A stretch of DNA of 64,000 nt from Lepisosteus oculatus. Lineage: Eukaryota; Chordata; Actinopteri; Semionotiformes; Lepisosteidae. The notes under the pieces are model-generated. The model ran no database searches. It was given only the letters and a program-made list of their open reading frames with translations, and had not been told where the DNA came from. Shown in pieces: positions 29,101 through 42,800 of the stretch. The stretch lies in the NCBI RefSeq assembly GCF_040954835.1, contig NC_090703.1, forward strand, positions 20,225,444 through 20,289,443, in the 5' to 3' direction. The position numbers and the translations under genes were made by a program. The stretch's first letter is position 1, and every line of letters starts with the position of its first letter.

Positions 29101-30306
29101 CTTGTGGGTGTGTTGAATTTTCCGTCAATTTTCACTTGTTTTGGTTAACAGTGGATAGGTGCTATGCTGCAGTAATTACTAAGAAAATGGGCTCATCCCT
29201 TAGTAGCCAAGTGATTATTTTTAAGTGTGCAGTTTCCAGGTAACAAACCAGTATGCTGTAAACTTGAAAACAAGTTACTATGGGCAGCTGTTCAACTTGA
29301 AATTACATTTTGTGTCCAAAATGTTTTTGAACCAAGGACATTATCCATACTGTGATGATCAGTAATGAATCAAATACAAGTGCTGCAGCTGTACCAAAAC
29401 CTATTTTAGCCTTTGAAATTTTAGACCAGGTTTCCAAGTGAAGGCTCAGCCTGATTTTAATGCTTAATGTTGATTGGTGTAAACAAGCTTGTGACTGAAT
29501 ATTTTTTCCATACAAGTAATCCATATATATACATGGGTAAAACATCCTTTATAAAGTGTTACAAAAAATGTTTAAAAATACAATATACATCTTACATAGT
29601 TTATGTAGTTATCTGTATTGATGCTGCTTGTGAAAATAAAAAGATTACAAACTGTAACTTGATCAAAACTACTTCTTGGATTGCCTTTCCATAGAGGCAT
29701 CTAGTTGTCTGATTTTCACTTATGCAATGTTAATTACTGTGTAGATAATATAAAATGAAAAGCAGCACTAGATCAGAACAAAGTAACAACTTTTTTACGT
29801 GTCATACTATTGCTTAAAAATATCAAGAGCAACATGAAATTACACTTTTTGATGCAAATGATTAATCCAAGAGCTTTTTGTAATGCAGAAAGCACTTTCA
29901 GTTTGAGGAGGACCGATTTGCTACAGAAGTGTATTTAATGATCAGTTAGGCTCTTTTGATTGGCTACAACTCTGCTTGCTGTGTAAATACAGTGCTTCTT
30001 GTGAGGATTCTGTTTGATACATATCCTTTTAAAATATTCATGTAGTGTCTAAAATCTTTACTGGAACTTGAAATGAGGAATCTATATGGTTGGGGTAGCT
30101 CTAAAACATGTAATCTCGCCAATCTGTCTAGCATGTAAAATAAATGAATCCCTAATCAAGAACAAGTTAAAATAGATTTTCTGTGTGATAGCCCACACAG
30201 GTTCTGTAGAGGAAATCCTTGCTCAACTCTGCTTTTCTTTTTTCTTTTATAAGTTTTAGCAAATGTAGGATTCAGTTACGTTCTAGATCTGGTTTTACAT
30301 TCCACA
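29101..30306. other. RTF1-GANC intergenic stretch, nothing recognised
   Basis: This AT-rich sequence lies between the ends of two convergent genes. I found no exon, RNA gene or clear repeat in it. Confidence 0.6.
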
Positions 30307-30312
30307 TTTATT
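30307..30312 (-). terminator. GANC: candidate GANC polyadenylation signal (AATAAA, minus strand)
   Basis: The minus strand reads AATAAA about 520 nt beyond the GANC stop codon. A nearer ATTAAA (30466-30471) is an alternative. Either would keep the GANC and RTF1 transcripts from overlapping. Confidence 0.45.
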
Positions 30313-30832
30313 AAAAGTTCTTTAGAAACACTGGTTTGCTTAATCATTGCCTTTTGACAAACCTACAGCTGTATGGCGAAATGTTTTCAAAACCAGGGAC
30401 TGTCTGCTTACATCCCATCAACACACCACAGAGAGCTCCTGACAGAAACCCCGTGAATGATCGACTTTAATGACTTAAAGCTTAAAATGTATGATTGTCT
30501 CACTTAAAATATCTTTTTGATATAATGTATAGTTCCCAATTAAAATTCTCTTTTATACTTTTGCCGACTGTGTCACCCTAAGTGGTGAAAGTGAGAAATA
30601 TTTCTCTATCCGATAATTGTGGGGATGCAAGAGAAAGTGCCATGTTGCTGAAGACGATTCCCTGGGATCCTGGGCTCGATAAACCTTTATGTTGCAGGAA
30701 ACACCTTCTTTAGCAGGATGATACAGAAATTAAGTCTGTGCAAGACAGGAGAAAAAGTTGTAGTAGCTGTGGCTTCTTGAATTGCAGTAAAAGCTTAGAT
30801 GTTGTACACGGGATGAACTGAAATGGTAGTTC

Positions 30833-33800
30833 TTATTCTATCTGCAGCAGCCAGTCTTGCACAACAGGCAGCCTCAGTCCCTCCACAGTTAAAAGAGAAG
30901 TCGTTTTCTCGTAAGCAAACGCCACACTGTCTTCACTGCCACCTGCGAACAAGAACGTACATCTAAGCAGTTAATAATCACACAAATGGAGCAACAACTG
31001 AAAGTTCTGTGAAAGTCTGTACGTCATCAATATGTCTGCATGGACTGTAACTATATTTAGAGGGAAAAATGATTTTTTTAATAAAAGCTAATACTTTATC
31101 TCTCAGGTTAGAATTGCTTTAATATAGGGCCTGTAAGGCTTGTATAATTCTGAACGAGTTCTGTCCAAATGGAGCAGTAGTGACGTGCAGTCTTTCCAGC
31201 AATGACATCTGGAAAGGGGCTCTGAGGTCCTGGAAGCACACCTGAGTTGCATTAAAAAGTCACCCACTTTCATGAATGCCTTAAGAATGAGCTTCAGAAA
31301 GTCCGAGTGACTTCTATTAATGAAACGGGGAAATGGGCAAAAGGGTCAGGCTTCGGTCCCGAGTCTGCTCAGTCGCGGTAGAGAGACTTACCAGAGACCC
31401 GAGCCGTCACTGCAGTTGGTCTCTTCCTAATGCCCATGAGTCGCACACTTTCCACTGTGCTCTCGGGGTCGAACGTCCCCGTGTCGTCAGCACAGCTGTT
31501 AAATGCCGGAGAGCAGCGAGTGCAAGATCACAGCCCATTAGAGAGAGAGAGAGAAGGGTTGAGGAACGATACTACAAGACTTGCTGAAATGCTGCCTGTT
31601 GTAGCTGCCTGTGTGGGAGCCCTGATGAACTGGCTTTATGAGATTTAAGCCTCTAGCCACCAAATGGGTAAAGTGCCCCCTTCTCATATGCAAGTTCTTA
31701 CTTTCTTAATATGTGCCATGATATACTGTATCATACGGATATACTTGATGGGTTCGGCCCTTATTACACTGCACAGCACTTCCATTAATCCGTTGGGTTT
31801 GGTAGCACACATCATATATCTGTCTGGAGACCCATTGAGCTATTTAGCAAACAAGCCTGGAGACACCTGATCCCTCTGGTTTACGTTTGTGATCCATAGT
31901 GCTTCCCTATTGCCTCCTTGTCCATTCCTGCTTCAAACTGATGACCCACAAGTACTGTGTCGGTCTGCTTGATGGGTTTCAGGAGTCCCACAAGGTCATG
32001 GGCACTGCTTGTTAGAGCTGAATACCACTAGCATTGAGATAAGAGCGTGTAAGTGCCGAGATACAAGATGACCCAATTTCAGCTTGATGTTCTGATTTGT
32101 TTTCCCTTAAATCCTCTGCCTCTTCTGTTCCCTTATTCTGTAAATGTAACATTATTAATAACATTATTCTGTCACTCTGAGTCATTGGCATTAAAGTAAG
32201 CATCCCCTTTCAGCCAGCTCTTTGCTCCTTGTTGGGGTCAATGTTCCTTATCTGCCTCTGCACCTATGCCTAAATGGTGCATCGGTTTTCCTTTCAGAAA
32301 GATCTCATTCTATTCAATGAGAATGTGGTTTGCAAGTATACCCAAAGCTCCAGGCAGACTCAAGTACCCCACTACTTAGGGAACCCCAGTCACAGCTGGT
32401 AAAGACGCAGGCCCAGTCTCAAAGTGACTGTCCCCCAGTGATACCCCCGAACGAACATCATCCAATCCATCTGCTTTCTGCTACCTAACACAGGTAGTAT
32501 TTCTTGTACATGTTTCTACAGGCCTGATTTTTAATTCTCAGCCTAAATTCTGGACTTATACAGCAGAGCCTGTGCTTTCCTTTCTGTACAACTGGGGTTT
32601 TTAATCCTTAGGGGAGAGACTGAGACTCTTTTAGCTACGCAGTTGACTCAAACTAAGATGTAACAAAAAGAGACCATGAAATGAGGCCTTGAACTGTCCC
32701 CAATAATTGCTTTCATCATGTGACCTTATAGAGTAGAGAGGTTATTAAAGGGGTGAAGGAAAGGTAACAGATTTCTGCTTTAATCTGAAGTATATTTCAA
32801 GACTTCTAATTTTAAATTTCCCAATTTATGAGAAAACAAGCATCCTTTACTGAGAGAGCTTATAGTGTTTTTCCAACTTGATTTCCCTTAATTATAGGGT
32901 TATCAAGAAGATGTCCAATTGGCAACATCAGGACAATGGCTCTGTGTCTGATATGTCATTTTACGGCTAGTGGTCTTTGCAAAACAAAAATGCAAAACGT
33001 TGCACAAAGGTTCCCCAAGTGGACCCAACAAAACTGTACTGAACAGTGGAAGTCGCCCTTATTTACGTGATTCACACAGATTTCAGCCTCTTCTTCTGAG
33101 AGCTGATTAATCCCACAAGTGTCGCCCACAAATTTGTGGTGCCTCGCAAACCCTGTTCAGTGACAGACCAGAACTGTAGACCACAGCTTTGTCAACTCAG
33201 TCAAGTCAGAAGTGTCCATTACTCATTATAAAAAAACACATTCCCCTACATAAAATAAGCTCTTCAGGAAGAACCACTGAAATTCACTCTTAAAACTTTA
33301 AGAAAACCCTTAAGGTGCAACAAAGGTGCATATATTGTTGTTAACAATATCTAATAAAAAAGTGAGAAATTCTGTTACTTTTCCTTCCTTTAAAGTGACT
33401 TTGTTTGAAGTGACTCTAAGACAATGATAGAGATTTGTTCCCAGGTAAAACTTCAAAGGGAAACAATCAAAGTTATCTTTTACCTAGACAATGCTGGGAA
33501 TATTAGCGTGTTCCTGGTGTCCAGTGATTGGAAAGACAATTCTGTGTAAACCTGTCTCCATTAGCACGTTGATTATCACTAAAGCTGCAGCTGTGTACTC
33601 GCATCTGAATAACAGCACTAAACCAATAGACCTAAGGTTTAAAAACCTAGTAAATTATAACAAAGTGGTACATTCAGCAAACAGCAAACATTGATTTGTT
33701 TTTATGGGGCTAGCCATGGGGCTCAGTCCCTTCATATTTCCACAGTCCCTGTGTATGACCTTTGGTTTAGACCTGGCATTAAGTTGTATCCAATAAATGA

Positions 33801-36800
33801 AATCGTTAAATAGGGGTTGGACTGTATTTAAGGCCTTCCCAATCATTTTGCAATTTTGGGGCTCGACCAACTTGTCTCCGTGGGTTATAGAACCAAACTA
33901 AATCCCCCTTTTCAAATGTCACTTTATCATCTTTCAGGTCATCTTGTCTTTTCATGTTTTCAGCAGCTGTTCTTAAATTATTCCTTGCAAAATCATGCAC
34001 ATTTTCAAGGACAGCTTGTACATAGTGAAGATGATCATCAAATCTTTTATTTTCTGTTGGGAGTACCACACAGTAACAAAACAAAAATGCAAAACTCTGC
34101 ATAAAGGTTCCCCAAGTGGGCCCAACAAAACTGTACTGAACAGTGGAAGTTACCCTTATTTAGGCGATTCATACACATAAGGAGTACGGAGTTCCTGTCC
34201 AAACATCAACAAAGCTGGGGTACATTTGATAGCCTCATGTCTAGTTGCACGATATTACATCAATACCATGGGAATACGTTTGTCCCAATCACATTGATGT
34301 TGCTGAAAAAACATAGCTATTAGGTTTTTAAATGTGCGAATGTAGCGATCCACCATTCTATTTGACTGAGGCCGTAATGGTGTGGTGCATTTTTTTGAAT
34401 TCCTAAAATTTGACCCACTCTTTGAAATACAGCAGATTCAAAATTTCTGCCCTGATCAGAATGTAGTTCACTGGGAATCCCGAATCAAGTGAACATTTGA
34501 TTCACCGGTACTTCAGCTACAGTGTTAGCTTCCCAATCCCTTATTGGATAAGCCTCTGGCCACTTAGAGAAATAGTCCATAGCTACTAGTAAATATTCAA
34601 AACCAGACTTTGATCTTGGGAAAGGCCGGCAATATCTATAGCTACCTTTTCCATGCAGTTACCCATAGTGTATGATTGTAACGGATCTCTTGGCTTTTTC
34701 TTAGGACTTTCCCTGGCTCCACAAACAGTGCATTTCCTGCACCATCTCTCCACATCCTGCCAGTAAGTCACCCAATAGTAGAGCTCTCTCACCTTATCCA
34801 GAGTTTTACCCACACCAAAATGTCCTGCAGTGGGCAAATTGTGAGACAGTGTTAATATTACATCTCTTAAGCTCTTTGGAACTAGAAATTAGTATTTGTA
34901 CATGTCCCCTGCTGGAGTTTCCCATCTCCAATACAATAATCCATTCCTGAGCTCCAGGCTGTCCCACTGAGCCCAATATGTCTTTATTTTCTGGCTTAGG
35001 GAAGAAAGGTCTTTCCAGCTGGGCTTAACCCCAGATGTTTTCCACTGTATAATGTGTCCTATAGTACCATCCATTATGCTTATTCTGGAGTTCTGTCGCT
35101 GAATATCCTGGCAACAGAGCTGTAGCATCAAAAGGCACTGCTGGCTCTGGCCTAGTCATCCTTAGAGCTCCACTGCACACAGTCTCAGTCTGTTTCATGA
35201 TTGGTGGTTTGGATTCAGTACCTTCTGCTCTGGCTTTGAGCAAAACGTACAAGCTAAAGCCCAACAAGGTCACCTGGACAATGCGTCTGCATTTTTGTGC
35301 TTAGCTCCATCTCTGAATTCAATTTTAAAGTTGTATTGTTGCAGACAGAGCACCCACCTGGTTAACTGTCCTACCAAGTTTTGGAATTGAAATAACGACT
35401 GTGATGCTGAGTGATCTATGCATACTGTAAACTGCTTACCACGCAGGTAATGGTGAAAATGATCAATGCTTCTGATTACAGCTAGTAGTTCCTTGCAAGT
35501 AACACAGTAGTTCAGCTCAGTTCCAGTGAATGTCTGACAGAAGTATGAGATGACTTTTTCTTGTCCATCCTGTACGTGAGACCAAATTCCTCCTAAGGCA
35601 TGCGCACTGGCATCTGTGTCTAGCAAGAAAGGCAGCTCGAACTGCGGAAAAACTAAGATTAGAGAGTCGATTCCTCCATTCTTACTGGATTTGTATGCTT
35701 GCAACACTATCTTTATTGGAACCTATTACCTTACCTTTCTGTGTTCGTGTCATTGATATTGAATTTCGCTAGCAATTTTTCCAAACAGCTTTTTGCTTCT
35801 TCCAAACAAAGGTTCATACAAGGATTTATTCTCTTACCTGCAGGACAGAGTGCCGTGGAGAAAGGCAAACTTGCGTAGGGCAAACTCTTTCTTGGACTTA
35901 TAGTTGAATGAATGGCCATCATCCACATACAGCTCTCCCTCTGCGCAGCCCTGCAGAGAGCACAGACAAAACTACAAGTAAAATCGCCACTTGAGTAAAG
36001 TACATCCTACCCTTTCTGCCTTGGTCTGTAAGGATCAGGATTCTGTATTGTTGTTTACAGTTACATGTTCTGTTCACACTTAATGCAGTCAGCACATTGC
36101 ATAATACAACACACATTCTTCATCTCTTAAAAACGAAAAGCTTCGACCTCTGGTTGTTCACTGTCCTTACAGTGATTCTGAAGAGAATAACATCACATTA
36201 CGGGAACAGTGAAGAAATTAAATGGGGCAAGGGGGTGCACGTGTAGCAAGAAGGCTGGATTCAGCCCGGTTCAGCCCAGATCAGTTTGGATCAGCATGGA
36301 CCAGCCCAGGTAAGCCTGAATCAGCTTGGATCATCTTGGATCAACCCAGATCAAAAACATTAATCTAGAATCCAAGGTATAAGAGAAACAACATGGAGGC
36401 TTGAGGAAGACGGGTTTGTGGATGTGAAAAGTGAAAGGTATTTGCTGAGGGACTCAAACTAGGGAAATTCTCACTAAGGAGACAGAAGAATGGGAATAGA
36501 AGGACAATTAGTGTGACATTAGAAGCAGTGATCACTTCAAACCTAATTACAATTCCATCAGAAATCTACTGGTTTTGTAAATAAAGTGAGTTCGGGCCTG
36601 TCTGTCCACCCCCTGAGTGACCAAAGTGCAGGAAAGGGAGCAGACCTTGGTGTCCAGTGCCACGGTCAGAGTGAAGGGCAGGAGCCACTGGTCAGCTGTG
36701 CATGTGCCAGCGCCCACTTTCCTGGGAACCACAGTGCCACCTCTCTGGAACAATGGGACCTGGGCAAACGGAGGAGAAACAGACTCTGAGTTCTCCTACT

Positions 36801-39800
36801 GCACCCCAGCAGAGTCCATGAAACATTGGAGGTGGTGTCATCTTGAAAGATGAGGAGCAAAGTACTTTGTGGTTTAAAAGTGCAATATGAATAAAACTAA
36901 TTGCAATTGTTATTAAGTGAAAACTGTAAAGTATTGATAAGACTGGTAAAGCCTTTAAATTCGGGGTACAATCACTTAATTGTCAAAGTATTGAAAACTT
37001 AAGCAGATATTCAGTGGTTATTTGGTAACACTTTGGTAAACACTACTTGGTAAATAGGCTGGAAAATACTCAGTCTTGCTCAACAATTGCTTCATACAAG
37101 TCTGCAACTGTCACTCGATTCAAAGGATTTCTCTCTAGAGCAACAAAGGGATGCAAGTGTAAAAATGTTCACAGGCACTGAAGACTCACGGTGTCCAAAG
37201 TAACAGGGATCCTGACAGTCCTTCCTCCTCCAAACCTCTGGAAGGTGTGGGTGTCGTACCAGCACTACAGGGAAAACCGACAGGTCATTACTCAGGAAGA
37301 CAAACCCCCCTTCCCTTAGCAAAACTGGCCTCCAAACAACTGAAATAACAGAAAAAAAAGAACTTAATTTTCAGTTTGGACAATGTCAGCTGCGTCATTA
37401 GCTGCGTCAGCTGTGGTAATTTAATCCACCAGGACTTGTCTGTCCGGGTTTGTTTGTGATCAAGATCCGCTGACCAATGTAAGACGGCAGACAGACTGAG
37501 GGTAAAGATTTGAGGTATTGTTTTATTTTCTTTTCAAGGCTGAATTTGAATAAATTGACCTTACTGTGATCACTCAACAAAACGTTCATCTAATATAATT
37601 AGTAAAACCTCGGGCAGATATTTATCATAAAATGTGAACTAACACACAGATGAAGAAGGTATTCTAACAGATCACTTTCTATAATGTTATTATATGAACA
37701 CAGGTGTCAGTCATCTAAAATGCATTATTTATGTGTGAAGTGAATGTATTATCTTTCCAGCATGCGAAAAAATCAAGTTGCCAAGGAAATGGTTTGTGCT
37801 AACACAAAATCTAATGACATTTCCCAATATTGCTGGAACACTGTGATTTGGGTATTGCAGAAATAATGTAGTATTACAAAGTTTTTAAAATGGAGCTGGA
37901 AGGATGTATTTTGGTTATATAAAATATAGAATTCATGTAATATTATAGCAAAGCTAAGAAATTAAAGTTGTGAACGTGTTTTTTTAAAGATGTTACTTGG
38001 GATATTTCAAGTGATTATTAGCATGTTAGAATTTTAAACTAAATTATATAACCCTCTGCTTTCCATTAATCAAAGCACCGATGCTTTTTTGTCATCTTAT
38101 ATGGTTGTTCTAGCCACATTGTAAGTTACCACTGTGAAAAAGCAAATCTGAAGTATCTACAATGGTGCCACAAAGTTAACACTTTTGGAACATTCCAACT
38201 CTTCTCTTTTCAGCTTTTTTTCATTGAATTGTATACTGAAACATCTTCTGATGTTTCAGTTTACAATTCAATGAAAAAAAGCTGAAAAGGCATGAATACT
38301 GTACAGTACCTCACACTGGTGACATTTGCAACAGCAACAAGAATAATTCAACAACCTGTATCCGATACCTAGGATACAGACATGGCAGATACAGTCAGAT
38401 AATACACAGATGTACCTAAAACTAGGCTTCACCAACCTGTTTTTTATAAGAGTAATAGTTTAAATATGTTTAAGTTTAAATAAAGTTAATAGTTTAAATA
38501 AAGGTTCACTCAAATAAGTAGGAGTTTGTGAGGTGCATGTTAGAATATATTTATTTTTAAATCATAGTCTTACCTCACCAGACCCAGGAAGTAAAACCTT
38601 TATCTTGGTGACTCCAGGATCAGTAACAGGGCAAGCCAGCAAAGCATTTCCTGCCATTTGAAACAACAATAAAATCCACAGAATATATCCTACTTTACAC
38701 TGCTTACACTGAATTCAGAGATGGAGCTACTGTTTCTTTTTATTATTCAGTATTATTTCACACAGTGACACATATGATACACACTTGGCTACGAAAAACT
38801 TCCTTTAATCTCTTCGCCCTGATAACTACCTGCAGACAAAAAGTGTTGACTTCCCAAGTCCTTCCAGTTGTCAAAGATAAGATCACTTTATTGGCCATAT
38901 ACAATTTCTTGCATTAGGAATTTGTGTTTTCACATACCCCAGCTTGCTCTCCATGAGACACACAGACAGGGAGAGTCAGCCATTTATAAGGCGCCCCTGG
39001 AGCAGCTGGGGTTAGGGGCCTTGTTCAGGGGCCTAACGGAGTAGGATTCCTCTGCCGGCCCCGAGATTCGAACCGGCAGACTTCCAGCCACAGGCATAGA
39101 TCCTCAGCCACAGAGCCACCACACGGCAAACCAGTTACAGTGATGTACACACCTATCATGTACTGGTCTTCCACTGCGAAGGTCTGGTGGTCTTGGGGGA
39201 ATTCTACCCACAGAGGCCTGAAAGGAGCAGAACAGTTTCAGCACCGCGGGGGGGTGCGGAGAGGAGCGTGGCAGCTGAAAGGAGCCCACGGGACGGTACC
39301 TCAGCGGGGGGCGGGCCGAGACGTGGGCCTGGCGGAAGAGGGAGTACCAGTAAGGGAGCAGGCAGTACCGCTCACAGACGGCTCGCCTCACGAGGCTGGT
39401 AACCTCCTCTCCGAACAGCCAGGGCTCGCGCCGCCGCGCCTGGCAGGCGGAGTGCCCTCGGAAAAAAGGCTGCAGCGCCCCCGCCTGGTACCAGCGCACC
39501 AGGAGCTCTGGGTCTGGGTCCTGGGTGAAACCCCCCACATCCGCTGAGAGGGGAGAGAGCAAGTGTCCATCATCACCTTCGCCCCTGTCAAGCATCTTTA
39601 TTCATTTCATTCACTGTAGCTCGGTCTCCTTACATCATTCACGCCAAGTGCTGGCTTAGTCTCCATGTTTCATTTAACTTCTGTACCATCTGCATGAGTA
39701 GAAATTGGGTAAGCATCGCTTTCCTGCTGTAGACATAAATACTTTATGGAAAACGCCCTGTAACTTAGACCAAAAACATGGCCAGAGGGAGCTTGAGGGA

Positions 39801-42800
39801 GCCAGTCACAAGAAGTTGAGAGGCTGAATGTGTCAGGACCATAGGGCCAGCTGAGGCCATCTGAGGCCAGTCACCTTTCCGGCAGTCACCTGAGCCACAG
39901 AGGATTCTGGGATGGGTGGTTACAGCGTGAGCCCAGGCTGGCCCACAGCATTGACTCCTGTAGTAACAGGGAGATCGAGGATGGGCAGACAAGCCCCTCT
40001 GCCTCGCTCACTCGAGCTCACTTTTCTAACACATTGCACATCCCATTAACATGAGGGTAGTGCCAATTGGAGGAGCGGTGCCTCACGCACTGTTAATAAC
40101 ATGGTTATTACGAAAATTAATTTTGTTAATTGTGTTCTGCTGTCTGGTGGAATCCCAGCTAGAGTCAACCAACAAGAAAAGTCTCAACCTAGGGACACCA
40201 AAGCCATAGAGCTTAACATTGATCTCAGTTACAGTGGAGATTCTATTGCAGGCTGAGAATAGAGAAAATAGGAAAGAATTGATCGTGAGGAAAAGTGAGA
40301 TTCTGTGTTTTGGCACAGGATGGACCGCTCACCACCACAGAAGGCAATCCCTGTAATGCTCAGAGTCAGCAGCATCGGGATGGAGATCTTCAGGTAGTCC
40401 CAGCTGGCCACGTTGTCGCCTGTCCACACAGCTCCTTGACAAACACAAATACACCACAGAAAAAAAATGTAACTTCCTCAGCCCAAATAAGGGTATTTGA
40501 CCAGAGGTAACAAAGAAATCGCTTATGCTGAAGGTGCCAGTTGTACATAAAGAAATTACAGATGTTGGTCTTATGTAATGAGAAGCTTATGACAGAATTA
40601 AAACATAGATTGTATGAAATGACTAGAAAATTGTTAAGGTAACAGCTCTAATAAAAAATATGGTGACTTAATTAGTGGCATTTTACAGGAATCTTTATAT
40701 AAAGCTTGCTGCTGTTTGGATTTCATATTATGATCAGATGCTGGTATAAGTTGCACAAATCTCAAGCCAATGCAAAATGTTGTATTTTGGCTGAATACCA
40801 ATACACATACACAAGTGAATACACACACACATACACACATACACTGTAGGTAGAGCGGTATATAAACCAGAAGCACACTCACCAAATCTCTGAGAGCCAG
40901 CGAAGAAGGAGCGTGAGAGGACAAACGGCCTCTCGGTACCCTCTGACCTAACAATTAGCCCCTCCGCTGTGGCCCAGTGCTGTCAGGGAGAGAAAGTAAA
41001 ACAGCACTGGGGACCAGACACTAGCTGGTAGCGAGCCAAAAGTGAAATGGCACAAAACGGGTGAGCAAGACAGAGGAGCCCAACTACATCTTCTCATTCT
41101 CCCCATGGGTGGGCATGCAATAAGAAATGATTGGCAATACCATCAAAATGAAAAATGAAAAATCTCACGAGCCTCCGGATTTGCTTTACCTGGTAGAAGC
41201 CGTACAGGTTGTGAAGCTCCCGGTGCTCCCAGCCCCCACAATGCACTGTGTCCTTTGGCATGGTCTGCTCCGGCCCGCCGAAAACCGAGGGCTCGTTCAT
41301 GTCATTCCACACAAACAGCGCCTCCGTGGATCCCTGACACACACACAGGCAAGCGACACGAACCTCCGCATCACAAACAGGTAGACGGTTCTCCGTCTCA
41401 CAAAGAGCCGAAGGTATCAAAAGCTGATCAAAGTTTTAAGAGTGGTCATTTCCATGGATTTAAAGAGATTAAATGTAAACACAACCCCTGTTTGGAGGAC
41501 GATTTGACAGATTGCGTCCCATGATCCAGAGAGTGAGAAAATGGCACAAAACAGCTCTTACGCATGAGAGGGGTGTGAGATTTTCATTATTAAATGAATA
41601 ACTAGCACCTGTTGAGCAATGTTTTCTTTAAAAGCAGAAAGGGATGAAAATCTAAGATATTGGATCCTGCCTGATTGAATGTTCTCTAACCTGGAATATT
41701 TGGAGTCAGTAACCTTCTACACTAGTCTCAGAACATTTCCAAATAGCCTTGGATTTTAGAAAATGTACTCCGCTTATTCAGGGTATCACGAGGCTGTCCG
41801 ATCAGGTGGGGTGTCCTCACAGAGGCCTATAAACCTCTATGTTGCCTTCAGCAGCCTTATCAGACTCACCTTGTATTTGTGAAGAAAAAACATACAGGCA
41901 TACCAAGCACGTGCTTTTGGACTGCTGAAGTCCAGGTAACAGCAGGGGCCTAGGGAGAGGAAGAAAGAAATCAAAGAAACATGAGCAGATGAAGAACATC
42001 AAGAATCATTTATACATCTGGCTCCCTTTACAGGAGTCCCAAAACTTTACAGTAGCAGCTATACAGGGTAGAAATAGCCTAGCTGATACTCTTGCAGGAC
42101 TTTACAGTAGCAGCTACACAGTGTAGAAATGACCTAGCTGATACTCTCGTAGGGCTTTACAGTAGCAGCTACACAGTGTAGAAATGGCCTAATTGACACT
42201 AACTTTATAGTAGCAGTGTGGATGTGAACAGCACCTGGCCAACAGGAGCCCTGGTAGGGGTTGCCGTCTCTGTTTTTCACAAAATGTCCCAAGTCTTTGG
42301 CCTCAGAGTACACAGAGTAATCTGGATCAATTTTGACATGAGGATCACTGATCACCACCAACTAAAAACAAAACAAAAGCAGAAATGGATATCAGTTCAT
42401 GCAGCAGACACGTTTCTTGTGAATTCCTTCCAGACGGCTCCCAGGCCCACTCAGCCTGCTTTCCAAATGAATACCGTGAGTTAATCCTTCCGGGGGTAAG
42501 AGGCCGGTTGGAGTGTGATGCTGACCACATCACCTCCACTTCCAGTGTCGGATGGTCAAGAAAAATGGTGACCCTTGCCCCCCATTCTCCAATGGGCCTT
42601 TATGGCCTGAAAAGGGACCTACCTATACTGATCTTCATCATTTTTAGGGTAGCTTATTTAAAGACATTCATTCTGTGTGATCTGTGATTGATAGTGTAAA
42701 AAGGCAAATAAAGGCGATAATGTGTATATTTAGATCATGTATTAAGAGTTTTTGTTATACATTTATTAAAATTATAAAGATGAAAATACTAAAACATCTG

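Larger units (their letters stand above)
31496..35837 (-). other. GANC: GANC intron 22, host of a Ty3/Gypsy fragment
   Basis: This 4.3-kb intron separates the second- and third-last coding exons. It contains the pol fragment at about 33760-35715 and two direct 98-bp repeats. The segment 31870-32970 shows no recognised feature. Confidence 0.7.
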
